The notes under the pieces are model-generated. The model was not told where the DNA came from, searched no databases, and was given only the letters and a program-made list of their open reading frames with translations. Below are positions 1 through 7,877 of a DNA stretch of 13,510 nucleotides, one piece after another (position 1 is the first letter of the stretch; the number at the start of each line of letters is the position of its first letter). The stretch lies in assembly GCA_944388635.1 (NCBI GenBank), contig CALXJN010000037.1:1-13510 (forward strand), written 5' to 3'. The stretch comes from an uncultured Clostridia bacterium. Lineage in GTDB: Bacteria > Bacillota > Clostridia > TANB77 > CAG-508. Both the position numbers and the translations under genes were made by a program.

Positions 1-66
1 TATTATTTTAGTTATTGTTCCTTTTCCTGTTCCTGCAGGTCCGTCTATTGCAACAACAAATGCCAT
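1..66 (-). pseudogene. Inverted 5' copy of cytidylate kinase, cut by the window edge
   Basis: Read on the minus strand, an ATG at 64-66 opens a frame identical over 22 codons to the cmk gene at 262, including the whole P-loop GPAGTGKGT. A matching upstream AGAGGT box lies at 75-80, with one extra base in the spacer. The frame is open to the window edge, so it may be a short duplicated fragment or the start of a second cmk. It could also be an assembly join to a sibling strain. The identity extends through third codon positions, so the duplication, if real, is recent. Confidence 0.6.
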
Positions 67-92
67 AATTTATTACCTCTATTCTAAAGTAA

Positions 93-242
93 TCCGGTCG
101 TTTGGGACTCATCTAGAATGACCGAAAGTAATTTAAGGAAAGTTGTCAATGGGACGGTTCTGAATGACAACTTTAATTATATTAAAAAATTTTGAACAAA
201 TTAATACAAAGTTGTCATTCTAGATGAGTCCCCATTGACAAC
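93..242. repeat. Mosaic copy of the palindromic repeat family
   Basis: Bases 93-122 are the inverted right end of the repeat seen intact at 6011-6097 and 7708-7793 (terminus TCCGGTCGTTTGGGAC, then TCATCTAGAATGAC). Bases 142-162 match the inverted repeat core (GTTGTCAAT, then GGGACGGTTCTG), with one G fewer. An A/T-rich stretch at 172-207 is not part of the canonical repeat. Bases 211-232 give the right end again in the opposite orientation, and 233-242 jump to the central CCATTGACAAC block. The element lies immediately upstream of cmk, so any cmk promoter must lie in or beyond it. I found no convincing one there. Confidence 0.75.
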
Positions 243-261
243 AAAAAGAGAGGTAATAATT

Positions 262-930
262 ATGGCATTTGTTGTTGCAATAGACGGACCTGCAGGAACA
301 GGAAAAGGAACAATAACTAAAATAATATCAAAAAGAATGAATTTATTGAATATAGATACAGGAGCAATGTATAGAAGTGTCACGCTCGCATGCATAAGAA
401 ATAACGTGGCTCCAAATGAAGAGAAAAAAATAGAAAAAATCTTAGATAATATAGATATTGAGTTAAAAAATATGGACGGAGAACAAAAAATATTTTTAAA
501 TGGTGAAGATGTTTCAAAAGAAATTAGAACTCCAGAAGTTGACGAACAAGTTGCAAAATTTGCAGCATTAAAAAGTGTAAGAGATAAGTTAACTCCTATT
601 CAAAGAAAAATAGGAGAAAATAATAATATAATCATGGAAGGAAGAGACATAGGAACAGTGGTGTTTCCAAACGCTGATGTTAAAATATTTTTAGACTGTT
701 CACTTGAAGAAAGAGCAAAAAGAAGATACCTTCAAAACTTAAAAAAAGGAATAAATGAAAGCTATGATGAAGTATTAAAAGCAATAATAGAAAGGCACAA
801 GCTTGAAACAGAAAGAAAAATTGCACCTTTCATCAAAGCAAATGATGCAATTACAATAGATAGTACTAATTTAACAATACAAGAAACAGTAAATGAAGTA
901 GAAAAAATAATAAAAAGCAAAATGTCATAG
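262..930 (+). CDS. cmk: Cytidylate kinase (CMP/dCMP kinase)
   Basis: Transfers phosphate from ATP to CMP or dCMP in the cytoplasm, feeding CDP/CTP for RNA, DNA and phospholipid synthesis. The 222-residue product has the family length. The P-loop GPAGTGKGT is at residues 9-17, DTGAMYR at 32-38 (nucleotide-binding start of the CMP domain), EGRDIGT at 126-132, and the arginine-rich ERAKRRY lid segment follows. The ATG at 262 is preferred over an in-frame ATG at 235: it has an AGAGAGGT box 7 nt upstream, starts directly at the conserved AIDGPAG core, and the earlier start would lie in repeat sequence. plsC follows after 17 nt, a pairing common in Clostridia. The first 22 codons are duplicated in inverted orientation at 1-66. 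Identification is secure from motifs and length. Confidence 0.97.
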   Translation: MAFVVAIDGPAGTGKGTITKIISKRMNLLNIDTGAMYRSVTLACIRNNVAPNEEKKIEKILDNIDIELKNMDGEQKIFLNGEDVSKEIRTPEVDEQVAKFAALKSVRDKLTPIQRKIGENNNIIMEGRDIGTVVFPNADVKIFLDCSLEERAKRRYLQNLKKGINESYDEVLKAIIERHKLETERKIAPFIKANDAITIDSTNLTIQETVNEVEKIIKSKMS

Positions 931-947
931 AAAGGAAGTCTATCAAA

Positions 948-1544
948 ATGATAAGAGCTATAATAAAATTTGTTTTAAGGATTACTACACTATTATTATA
1001 TAGAGTTAAAGTAGTTGGAAAAGAGAATATAGAAAAGGGAAAACCATACATATTATGCCCAAACCACATAAGTAATTGGGATCCGCCAACAATAATTGCA
1101 TCTATTAAAAGAAACGATGTATATGTTTTAGCTAAGGAAGAAATGTTTGTAAATGGATTTATTAAATGGCTTGCAAAAAAGGTACATGCTTTACCAGTAA
1201 GAAGAGGAAAACATGACATGAAACTTTTAAAAGATAGTGTAAAAGTTTTAAAAGAAAACCATATGATTTTAATTTTTGCAGAAGGTACTAGAAATGGTAT
1301 GAAAAAGAATGGCAAAATACAAAACGGAGCAGTTCTTATGAGTTTAATGTCAGGAGTACCTATTATACCAGTTGGAATTCAGTCAAAGACAAAATATAGA
1401 CCATTTACAAAAGTTAAAATTAATATTGGTAAACCAATGGATTTTAGTGAGTATAAAGATAAAAAGGGAGAAAAAGAAACTTTAGATAAATTAAGCAAAG
1501 AAGTTATGAACGAAATGATACGTTTGACAAATGAAGAAATTTAA
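948..1544 (+). CDS. plsC: 1-acyl-sn-glycerol-3-phosphate acyltransferase
   Basis: Predicted membrane-associated acyltransferase that adds the second acyl chain to lysophosphatidic acid, giving phosphatidic acid for membrane lipids. The 198-residue product is of the short bacterial PlsC type. A hydrophobic N-terminal helix spans about residues 4-18. The catalytic NHX4D motif is NHISNWD, with H40 and D45. The glycerol-phosphate binding motif FAEGTR has EGTR at 112-115, and a later proline-rich GVPIIPVGI block matches motif IV. A GAAAGGAAG ribosome binding site lies in the 17-nt gap after cmk, so the two are probably co-transcribed. The last codons hold the promoter of the next gene. The exact acyl donor (acyl-ACP or acyl-CoA) cannot be told from sequence. 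Confidence 0.93.
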   Translation: MIRAIIKFVLRITTLLLYRVKVVGKENIEKGKPYILCPNHISNWDPPTIIASIKRNDVYVLAKEEMFVNGFIKWLAKKVHALPVRRGKHDMKLLKDSVKVLKENHMILIFAEGTRNGMKKNGKIQNGAVLMSLMSGVPIIPVGIQSKTKYRPFTKVKINIGKPMDFSEYKDKKGEKETLDKLSKEVMNEMIRLTNEEI

Positions 1545-1552
1545 GATATAAT
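1524..1552 (+). promoter_or_regulatory. Perfect-consensus sigma-A promoter for typA
   Basis: TTGACA at 1524-1529 and TATAAT at 1547-1552 are separated by exactly 17 nt. The -35 box lies in the last codons of plsC and the -10 box just after its stop. Transcription should begin near 1559, leaving a leader of about 34 nt that carries the AAGGAGA ribosome binding site. It gives typA and the following methyltransferase expression independent of cmk-plsC. Confidence 0.8.
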
Positions 1553-1592
1553 AAATAGTTGGTAAAAAATAAAACTTGTAAGGAGATAAAGT

Positions 1593-3408
1593 ATGAATAA
1601 CAAAAATATTAGAAATATAGCAATAATTGCACACGTAGACCATGGAAAAACAACTCTTGTAGATGAACTTTTGAAACAAAGCCATGTTTTTAGAGAAAAT
1701 GAACAAGTTGCAGAAAGAGTTATGGATTCAAATGATATAGAAAAAGAAAGAGGAATAACAATCCTTGCTAAAAATACATCTGTAATGTATGACGGTGTTA
1801 AAATAAATATAGTTGATACACCAGGACATGCTGATTTCGGAGGAGAAGTAGAAAGAGTTCTAAAAACAGTTGACGGAGTTTTATTACTTGTAGATGCATT
1901 TGAAGGTACAATGCCTCAAACAAGAGAAGTTTTAAAGAAATCTTTAGCTCTCAATTTAAAACCAATAGTTGTTATTAATAAAATAGATAGACCAGGCTCT
2001 AATCCAGCAAAAGTTGTTGACGAAGTATTAGAGTTATTTATTGAGCTAGATGCAAATGATGAACAACTAGATTTTCCTGTTGTTTATACTTCTGCAAAAC
2101 TTGGGATTGCAAAACTTAATATGAATGATAAAGACGGTGGAATGGACTGTTTGTTTAAAACTATAATAAGTACAATAGAAGCACCAAATTGTGATGAAGA
2201 CGGACCAACACAAATGCTAGTTTCAAACATTGATTATGATGATTATGTTGGGAGAATAGCAGTAGGAAGACTTGAAAGAGGAAGCTTAAAACCTGGAATG
2301 ACTGTCACTGTTTGTAAAAAAGACGGTAAAACTTCAAATGGTAAAGTTGCAAAAGTATACACACATAGAGGACTAGATAAAGTTGAAATTGCTGAAGCAA
2401 AAGCAGGAGATATTATAGAATTTTCAGGTATTCCAGATATAAATATTGGAGAAACAATATGTGATCCAGAACATGTTGAAAAAATTGATTTTGTAGATAT
2501 AGATGAACCAACAGTAACAATGACATTTAGTGTTAATAACGGACCACTTGCAGGCCGTGAAGGAGAATTTGTTACATCTAGACATATAAGAGATAGATTA
2601 TTCAAAGAACTTGAAAGAAATGTAAGCTTAAGAGTTACAGAAACAGCACAAGCAGATTCTTTTGAAGTTGCAGGACGTCGGAGAACTACATCTATCAGTA
2701 TTAATTGAAAACATGAGAAGAGAAGGTTTTGAACTTTTAGTTTCTCGTCCAAAAGTTATCATAAAAGAAATAAATGGAGTAAAATGTGAACCAATTGAGA
2801 GACTTGTTGTAAATGTTCCAGATGAATTTGTTGGAAATGTTATTGAAAAATTAGGAAAAAGAAAAGCAGAAATGACAAATATGGAACCAGCAGAAGACGG
2901 ACATACAAAAATAGAATTTAAAATACCAGCTAGAGGGTTAATTGGCTATCGTTCAGAATTTATGACAGATACTAAGGGAAATGGAACAATGAACCATATA
3001 TTTGACGGATATGAACCATACAAAGGCGAAATCTCATCAAGAACAAGAGGCGTAATAGTTGCTTTTGAAGCTGGAAAAGCTGTAACTTATGGACTATATA
3101 ATGCTCAAGACAAAGGAGACTTATTCATAGGACCAGGTACAGAAGTTTATGAAGGTATGATTGTTGGATTAAACTCTAGAAGTGAAGATTTAGCAATAAA
3201 TGTATGTAAAGAAAAACATTTAACAAATACTAGAGCTTCTGGTTCTGACGATGCATTACATTTAGTTCCACCAATTCAAATGTCACTTGAAAAAGCAATA
3301 GAATTTATCCAAGATGACGAATTAGTAGAAATCACACCTCAAAATATACGTTTAAGAAAGAAAATCCTTGATACAAAGGAGAGAGAACGTGCTAATAGAA
3401 GTAAATAA
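1593..3408 (+). CDS. typA: Ribosome-associated GTPase TypA/BipA, interrupted by one frameshift
   Basis: Translational GTPase of the EF-G/LepA superfamily that binds the ribosome and aids assembly and stress or low-temperature growth. G motifs are clear: AHVDHGKT 13-20, RGIT 53-56, DTPG 75-78, NKID 129-132 and a later TSAK. The frame opened by ATG 1593 (AAGGAGA box 6 nt upstream) follows TypA through residue 362 (VAGR) and then stops at 2708. The expected GELHLSVLIENMRREGFEL continues in the +1 frame. Removing one base near 2679 (CGTCGG to CGTGG) restores a single 604-residue protein of normal TypA length, ending in the domain V/C-terminal region at 3408. The break falls between two fully conserved halves, so it is a sequencing error or a very recent mutation. 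As written, the gene is broken. Confidence 0.93.
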
Positions 3409-3982
3409 ATTTCAAGAAATAAAGCATAGAGCACTTGAAGAACATATTCCAATTATTATGGATGATACTTTAGAATATTTAGATAAATTATTCTTAAAAT
3501 CGAATATTAATAATATTTTGGAAATAGGCACAGCTGTTGGATATTCTGCAATATGTTTTTCAAGATATCTATCAGAAAGCGGCAAAATTGACACAATAGA
3601 AAGAGATGAAGAAAGAGCAAAAGAAGCAATTCAAAATATATCTAGCTTAAATCTCCAAGAAAAAATAAATATTATTCTTGGAGATGCTATTGATATTTTG
3701 CCAAACTTAAATAAAAAATATGATATGATATTCATAGACGCTGCTAAGGGAAAATATCCATATTTTTTAAACGAGGCACTAAGAATGTCCAATAAAGGCA
3801 CAATTATAGTTGCAGATAATGTTTTATATAAAGGCTATGTAATGAGTGATTATAACAAACATAAACAAAGAACAGCAGTAAGAAATTTAAGAGAATATCT
3901 AAAAGAAGCCTTGGAAAATCCAAGACTTAATTCAGAAATATTAGAAATAGGAGATGGGCTTTGTATAAGCAAAGTTATCTAA
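3389..3982 (+). CDS. trmR: TrmR-like class I SAM O-methyltransferase (YrrM family)
   Basis: Predicted to methylate 5-hydroxyuridine at tRNA position 34 to 5-methoxyuridine, the role shown for B. subtilis TrmR (YrrM). It belongs to the catechol-O-methyltransferase-like family. From the GTG start it has 197 residues. SAM motif I EIGTAVGYS is at 45-53, the ribose-binding acidic residue is E71, and GDA is at 98-100. IDAAKGKY at 116-123 and ADNVL at 142-146 supply the probable metal ligands D117, D143 and N144. GTG at 3389 is preferred because AAAGGAG sits 7 nt upstream and no ATG has a usable site. It overlaps the typA end by 20 nt, indicating translational coupling. A TrhP-like gene downstream supports the tRNA role over a catechol or caffeoyl-CoA substrate. 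The symbol is by homology. Confidence 0.82.
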   Translation: MLIEVNKFQEIKHRALEEHIPIIMDDTLEYLDKLFLKSNINNILEIGTAVGYSAICFSRYLSESGKIDTIERDEERAKEAIQNISSLNLQEKINIILGDAIDILPNLNKKYDMIFIDAAKGKYPYFLNEALRMSNKGTIIVADNVLYKGYVMSDYNKHKQRTAVRNLREYLKEALENPRLNSEILEIGDGLCISKVI

Positions 3983-4521
3983 AACACATTTAAGTAATTA
4001 ACTGATGAAATTAGAGTATCTACTATCATAAGAAATAATAGAATATTTATAGTAATATGTTGGAACTTATATGGTATTTTACCTAAGAGCCTTCCAACAA
4101 TTTTTTTAATAAATGGGTGTATAAATTTTACAATAATTAAGCTTGCAAATCCCCAAAGGAATGTAAAACTTAGTGTTATTCTACCATTTATGTTTAAGAA
4201 ATATCCCGTATAATCCCACCATCTTGTCGCAAATAAAGCTTGTAAGAAAAAGTCTGTAATATATTCAAACAAGCTAAATATAATTGCTGAAATTAAAAAT
4301 AATTTTATAGGTTTATCTTTGTAATTATCAAGGCAAAGTATTAAAATAAGAGCTCCATAGCCATATATAGGACAAATAGGACCAAATAAAAAGCCTCTTT
4401 TTACAAATTCATGAGTTGAGATAAGGCAAAATAATTCTTCACCAACCCAACCTAAAAAAGCATATATAAAAAAATAAATAGCTAATTTTTCAAATTTTGT
4501 TATATTTTTTGTTTTTTCCAT
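3979..4521 (-). CDS. CmpB-type integral membrane protein (putative ABC transporter permease family)
   Basis: A 180-residue membrane protein resembling the family named ABC_trans_CmpB or putative ABC-transporter type IV, found mainly in Bacillota. The real function is unknown, and no ATPase partner is adjacent on this strand. About five hydrophobic segments are visible (roughly residues 12-35, 48-65, 71-95, 116-135 and 155-175). Family-like blocks are RGFLFGPICPIYG at 42-54 and RWWDYTG at 100-106. ATG at 4521 is chosen because the hydrophobic domain begins just after it, a consensus-like promoter lies just upstream, and the longer in-frame extension is non-conserved. The AAAGTGG box is weak. 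Its TAG stop and the TAA of the methyltransferase share the four bases CTAA, so the two transcripts must overlap. It interrupts the trmR-trhP pair. Confidence 0.8.
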   Translation of the reverse strand: MEKTKNITKFEKLAIYFFIYAFLGWVGEELFCLISTHEFVKRGFLFGPICPIYGYGALILILCLDNYKDKPIKLFLISAIIFSLFEYITDFFLQALFATRWWDYTGYFLNINGRITLSFTFLWGFASLIIVKFIHPFIKKIVGRLLGKIPYKFQHITINILLFLMIVDTLISSVNYLNVF

Positions 4522-4552
4522 AAATAACCACTTTCTATTGAATCTTATATCT

Positions 4553-4581
4553 ATAATACCAAATTTTTTATAAAAAGTAAA
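4553..4581 (-). promoter_or_regulatory. Promoter for the CmpB-type gene
   Basis: On the minus strand TTTACT (4576-4581) and TATTAT (4553-4558) are separated by 17 nt, about 32 nt upstream of the ATG. The boxes differ from consensus at two and one positions. It points away from the trhP promoter 36 nt further on. Confidence 0.55.
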
Positions 4582-4616
4582 TAGTCTTATATTATGCAAG
4601 AAATAGCAAAAATTTC

Positions 4617-4645
4617 TTGATTTTAAATAATATAGGCTATATAAT
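4617..4645 (+). promoter_or_regulatory. Promoter for the TrhP-like U32 gene
   Basis: TTGATT (4617-4622), a 17-nt spacer and TATAAT (4640-4645) lie 37 nt before the ATG at 4683. The gene thus has its own start of transcription rather than depending on trmR. Confidence 0.65.
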
Positions 4646-4682
4646 ATTATTTGGAGATAATAAAGAAAGGAACGAAATTTAT

Positions 4683-5912
4683 ATGAAAAAACCAGAATTA
4701 CTTGCTCCAGCAGGTTCATTTGAGAAAGCAAAAATTGCATTTCTTTATGGAGCAGATGCAATATATTGTGGAACCGCTTCCCTTTCTCTAAGGAGTAGAG
4801 CAGAGGTTGATGACAATGATTTAGAAAAAACAATTATATACGCTCATGAAATAGGGAAAAAAGTATATGCAGCAATAAATATATACGCATTTGATGAAAA
4901 TTATGAAGAAATACGTAAACAAGCTAGAATGTTAAATAAGTTAAAAGTAGACGGAATTATATTATCTGACGGAGGAGTTTTAGAAACTATAAAAGAAGAA
5001 GCTCCAGACGTAGATATACATATTAGTACACAAGCAAATGTTGTATCTGCTCATTCTGCAATGTTTTGGTACAAAAATGGGGCAAAAAGAGTAATACTTG
5101 CTAGAGAATTGAATAAAGACCAAATAAAAGAAATTATAGACAAAACACCAATGGGCTTAGAAACAGAAATATTTGTACATGGAGCATTATGCTTTGGATA
5201 TTCAGGAAGATGCTTTTTAAGTGATTTTTTAGCCTCTCGTAGTGCAAATCTTGGAGACTGCGCCCAAAGTTGTAGGTGGGCATATAATGTTTATGCAGAG
5301 GAAAAGAATAACCCGGGAAATCTAATGCCTGTTGAATATGATGAAAAGGGAACTTATATATTTTCTTCAAAAGACTTATGCCTTTTAAAAGAAATACCAG
5401 ATATAATAGATATGGGAGTAGATAGCTTAAAAATAGAAGGAAGACTTAAAACAGAATATTATTTAGCAAGCGTAGTAAATGCTTACAGAAATGCTATTGA
5501 TGATTATATGAAAAATCCAAAAGAATATGATTATACTAAATACTTATCAGAAATAGACAAAGTAAAAACAAGAAGCTTAACTACATTTTATTTTAATGAT
5601 AGAAATAATAAAGACTTTCAAGAATTCGAAGGAAAACAGTATAATCCTGATTATGAATTTGGAGGAAAAATTGTTGAATGTAATTCTGATAAATCAATTA
5701 TAGAAATAAAGAATAAATTATTTGTAGGAGATAGCTTAGAAATTATAATTCCAGGGAATATCGAAAGTTATAAATTTAAAATAGATAGATTATGGGATGC
5801 GGAAACAGACAAAGAAATAGAAAGTATAAGCCCAGGAAAAAAAGGACAACTTGTAAAAATTCATTTACCTATAAAATGCGAGCAAAACTGGATAATTAGA
5901 AGGATAAAATGA
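4683..5912 (+). CDS. trhP: U32-family protein, probable tRNA uridine-34 hydroxylase (TrhP/YrrO-like)
   Basis: Although labelled peptidase U32, this branch (E. coli TrhP/YegQ, B. subtilis YrrN/YrrO) is known to make 5-hydroxyuridine at tRNA position 34 with prephenate. The 409-residue length is close to YrrO. The N-terminus KPELLAPAGSFEKAK and the GADAIYCG block are typical. The U32 signature begins at EIFVHGALC, with H166 and cysteines C170, C177, C193 and C197, the likely Fe-S ligands. GDCAQSCRWAY, DLCLL and SLKIEGR follow, and a C-terminal beta-rich domain closes with WIIRR. ATG 4683 has an AAAGGA box 11 nt upstream. TrmR, which would act on its product, lies just before it with one opposite-strand gene between. 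Whether it is the YrrN or YrrO equivalent is inferred from length. Confidence 0.82.
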   Translation: MKKPELLAPAGSFEKAKIAFLYGADAIYCGTASLSLRSRAEVDDNDLEKTIIYAHEIGKKVYAAINIYAFDENYEEIRKQARMLNKLKVDGIILSDGGVLETIKEEAPDVDIHISTQANVVSAHSAMFWYKNGAKRVILARELNKDQIKEIIDKTPMGLETEIFVHGALCFGYSGRCFLSDFLASRSANLGDCAQSCRWAYNVYAEEKNNPGNLMPVEYDEKGTYIFSSKDLCLLKEIPDIIDMGVDSLKIEGRLKTEYYLASVVNAYRNAIDDYMKNPKEYDYTKYLSEIDKVKTRSLTTFYFNDRNNKDFQEFEGKQYNPDYEFGGKIVECNSDKSIIEIKNKLFVGDSLEIIIPGNIESYKFKIDRLWDAETDKEIESISPGKKGQLVKIHLPIKCEQNWIIRRIK

Positions 5913-5962
5913 TATAAATTTTTGTCTTGGATTTAAGGCAAGGTTATGGTTATTAAGAAAAT

Positions 5963-5996
5963 TGGACGTTAGCGGAAGCAAAGCTGCCGACGTCCA
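5963..5996. repeat. Strong GC-rich hairpin downstream of trhP
   Basis: TGGACGT (5963-5969) pairs with ACGTCCA (5990-5996). After a 3-nt bulge, CGGAAGC (5973-5979) pairs with GCTGCCG (5983-5989) with one mismatch around an AAA loop. No T-run follows on the + strand, and only a weak AATTTTC follows on the - strand. It could slow or end transcription from either side, or be another palindromic repeat; only one copy is seen here. Its GC content contrasts with the A/T-rich surroundings. Confidence 0.65.
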
Positions 5997-6010
5997 CTAC
6001 AATAAATATT

Positions 6011-6097
6011 TCCTGTCGTTTGGGACGGTTCTGTTGTCAACCAGAACCGTCCCCATTGACAACGCAGTCATTTTAGATGAGTCCCAAAACGACCGGA
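6011..6097. repeat. REP/MITE-like palindromic repeat, intact copy A
   Basis: This 87-bp element has terminal inverted repeats (TCCTGTCGTTTGGGAC left, GTCCCAAAACGACCGGA right, one indel and one mismatch). An inner perfect 12-bp hairpin joins GGGACGGTTCTG (6022-6033) and CAGAACCGTCCC (6042-6053). An overlapping 8-bp inverted pair is GTTGTCAA (6033-6040) with TTGACAAC (6056-6063). No reading frame is inside. It sits between convergent trhP and lysozyme genes, 13 bp from the lysozyme gene boundary or less, and may act as a bidirectional RNA stop. The copy at 7708 is nearly identical, in the same orientation. Confidence 0.9.
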
Positions 6098-6107
6098 TTT
6101 TACAGTA

Positions 6108-7171
6108 TTATTTATTTATTCTAAGTCTTTCACCTACATAAATTAGGTTTGGATTTTTTATATTATTTAAATTGACAATGCTCTGAATTGACACATTATA
6201 TTTCCTTGCAATAGATGTTAGTGTATCTCCACGTTTTATTGTATAGATTATGTGATTAGTCTCATGTACGTCGCTTTTTATTTCATCTATATTTCTAGTT
6301 GTATCAATTCTTAAATTTTCTCCCGGATAAATTAAATTTATATTTCTAATACCATTTAAACCAGCAATTTCATTAACAGTCGTGCCAAATTTATTTGCAA
6401 TTTCACTTAATGTATCTCCGCTTCCTTACTGTATAATATTTTATCTCATTTTTAGTGTTTGGATTTGTTGTTACTACATCATTTGAAGACAGAAAAATTT
6501 CTTCTGTAAATTTATCTCTATCTACAAAGCCTCTAATTCCTGAAATTCTTCCCATATCACTATATTGAAAACCGAACCCAATAAGACCAATTTACATTAC
6601 TTGTTGGGGAAGAGACACCGTATTCTGCAATCCATAAAGGATATTTGCCTGCTAAATTTTCTGAAAAAGTATTTTTTGCATTATATGCGTCACTATAAAT
6701 TGTAACTTCTTTATTTGTAAGTTCTTGAACTTTTTCGAGAAAAGCTAAAGAAATGTTATTTATTTGTTCTTTAGATAGATTTCCAAAATTTTCAAAATCC
6801 ATTGCAAGTTTGCAGTCTGGAGAAGTTCCAGAAATAACAGAAGCAAAATATTCCGCTTCCTTTATAGCTTCTTCTTCAGTTCTTGCAGTTAAAAAATGAT
6901 AAAGACCTACCTTTAAGCCATTAATTTTAGCATTATTATAATTTGTTTTAAAATGTGAGTCAGTTATATTGTCACCTTGACTTGCTTTGATATACACAAT
7001 ATCAATTCCAGAAGCTTTTACTTCACTATAATTTATATAACCTTGCCAATTGCTTACATCTATACCCTCATAAATTTTATTAGATGAAGGAGAAAGAGCA
7101 AAACATATAGAAGATAATGAAAGTATTAAAAGACATATGGAAAAGCTAAAAATGTATTTTATTTTCCTCAT
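6108..7171 (-). pseudogene. Secreted GH25 lysozyme with two C-terminal LysM domains, two frameshifts
   Basis: Repairing two one-base insertions gives a 353-residue muramidase that would cut cell-wall glycan. ATG 7171 has a strong AAGGAGG box. A signal peptide (KIK, then a hydrophobic core, likely cut after A25) precedes the GH25 domain: GIDVSNWQG with D38, VGLYHFL, and AMDFEN with D125 and E127. The first break, near 6574 (TGGGTTCGG), hides GFQYSDMGRISGIRGFVD, the end of the GH25 fold. The second, near 6427 (GTAAGGAAGCGG), falls inside the first LysM. Downstream frames give SGDTLSEIANKFGTTV and RGDTLTSIARKYNVSI, two good LysM repeats (about residues 245-291 and 305-352), which bind peptidoglycan. 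As written, the product ends after 203 residues. Either sequence errors or gene decay would explain it; reading is otherwise clean. Confidence 0.88.
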
Positions 7172-7199
7172 ACAACCTCCTTAATAATTTAGATAAGAT

Positions 7200-7205
7200 A
7201 TTATA
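7200..7205 (-). promoter_or_regulatory. Possible -10 box for the lysozyme gene
   Basis: A minus-strand TATAAT lies 28 nt upstream of the lysozyme ATG. No good -35 hexamer is found 16-18 nt further upstream, so this is a tentative call. Confidence 0.35.
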
Positions 7206-7244
7206 TGTATTTAAGCAAAAAATGTGTTTATATTGTTAAATTTA

Positions 7245-7253
7245 TGATATAAT
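7245..7253 (+). promoter_or_regulatory. Extended -10 promoter for the thioesterase gene
   Basis: TGATATAAT contains the TGn extension before a perfect TATAAT (7248-7253), which ends 22 nt before the ATG at 7276. The -35 region (TGTTTA at 7225) is poor, as is usual where an extended -10 is present. The leader is very short and holds AAGGAGG at 7264-7270. Confidence 0.6.
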
Positions 7254-7275
7254 TATAGATTATAAGGAGGAAGAA

Positions 7276-7683
7276 ATGGAAGGCTATATACATAAAGTAC
7301 AATATTATGAAACAGATAAAATGGGTATAACTCATCATTCAAATTATATTAGGTGGATGGAAGAGGCAAGAGTAGATTTCCTAGAAAAAATAGGTTATGG
7401 CTTCGACAAGTTAGAAGAAGAGGGAATTACATCTCCTGTACTAAGTGTGAATTGTGAATATAAAGAAAGTACGAAGTTTAATGATGAAGTTTTAATCAAA
7501 GTTAAAATAAAAGAATTTAAAGGTGTAAGGCTTATAATTGAATATGTTATGACAAACAACAAAACTGGTAATCTAGTTGCTAAAGGAGAAACTAAGCATT
7601 GCTTTATGAATGATAAAAATATGCCTGTAATTTTAAAAAAGGCTTCACCAGAATTTGATAAAAAATTAAAAGAATTAGCTTAA
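7276..7683 (+). CDS. Hotdog-fold acyl-CoA thioesterase (YbgC/FadM/4HBT-like)
   Basis: Likely hydrolyses acyl-CoA or acyl-ACP thioesters in the cytoplasm. The 135-residue size is normal for the single-domain 4HBT family. The N-terminal block ETDKMGITHHSNYIRW and MEEAR shows the family pattern D-x-x-G-x-x-x-H-x-x-Y with probable catalytic D14, followed by the hotdog helix. The later GVRLIIEYVM and GETKHCFM strands complete the fold. ATG 7276 has a perfect AAGGAGG box at 5 nt. It is monocistronic: an upstream divergent lysozyme and a downstream terminator overlapping its stop isolate it. The substrate (short-chain, aromatic or membrane-related acyl groups) cannot be told from sequence. Confidence 0.9.
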   Translation: MEGYIHKVQYYETDKMGITHHSNYIRWMEEARVDFLEKIGYGFDKLEEEGITSPVLSVNCEYKESTKFNDEVLIKVKIKEFKGVRLIIEYVMTNNKTGNLVAKGETKHCFMNDKNMPVILKKASPEFDKKLKELA

Positions 7684-7708
7684 ATAATAGCTAATTCTTT
7701 TAATTTTT
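7668..7708. terminator. Bidirectional intrinsic terminator overlapping the thioesterase stop
   Basis: AAAAGAATTAGCT (7668-7680) pairs perfectly with AGCTAATTCTTTT (7689-7701) around an 8-nt loop that includes the TAA stop, and AATTTTT follows. The complementary strand has a similar A/T tail (7667 downward), so it can also stop transcripts arriving from the ATPase gene on the other strand. The palindromic repeat starts at its end. Confidence 0.88.
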
Positions 7709-7793
7709 CCGGTCGTTTGGGACGGTTCTGTTGTCAAACAGAACCGTCCCCATTGACAACGCAGTCATTCTAGATGAGTCCAAAACGACCGGA
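7708..7793. repeat. REP/MITE-like palindromic repeat, intact copy B
   Basis: The 86-bp element matches copy A (6011-6097) except for a few substitutions and one missing C (GAGTCCAAAACG instead of GAGTCCCAAAACG). Termini are TCCGGTCGTTTGGGAC and GTCCAAAACGACCGGA. The inner hairpin GGGACGGTTCTG / CAGAACCGTCCC is intact, with loop TTGTCAAA. It sits between the thioesterase terminator and a sigma-factor remnant, again between convergent genes and in the same orientation as copy A. Confidence 0.9.
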
Positions 7794-7802
7794 TTTTATA
7801 AT

Positions 7803-7868
7803 TTATTCTTTAAATTCTTTACTTAATTTATTTATTGCTTTTGTTTCAATTCTCGATACATAGAAACA
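7803..7868 (-). pseudogene. Possible C-terminal remnant of a sporulation sigma factor
   Basis: Just past the ATPase stop, the same minus-strand frame reads CFYVSRIETKAINKLSKEFKE and then TAA at 7803-7805. The block YVSRIETKAINKLSKEF closely resembles the last helix of region 4.2 and tail of SigE/SigK-type sigma factors (typically SYVSRIEKKA-x-x-KL-x-KE). No start codon, ribosome binding site or region 2-4.1 sequence precedes it, so only about 21 residues remain. The repeat element lies 9 bp beyond its end. The match is recalled from family knowledge, not searched, and the stretch is short, so chance similarity is possible. Confidence 0.45.
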
Positions 7869-7877
7869 TTTTTATGA

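Larger units (their letters stand above)
1..327. repeat. Imperfect foldback (inverted duplication) around the cmk start
   Basis: Bases 1-70 are the exact reverse complement of 258-327. After one extra base at 71, pairing resumes between 72-80 and 249-257. Further in, 104-121 pairs perfectly with 215-232 (18 bp, inside repeat-derived sequence), and 139-148 pairs with 165-174. The outer arm carries the cmk ribosome binding site and first 22 codons. The arms diverge between the cmk part and the repeat part (81-92 versus 233-248), so this is not a clean mirror image. The outer homology runs into the window edge and may continue beyond it. Confidence 0.9.
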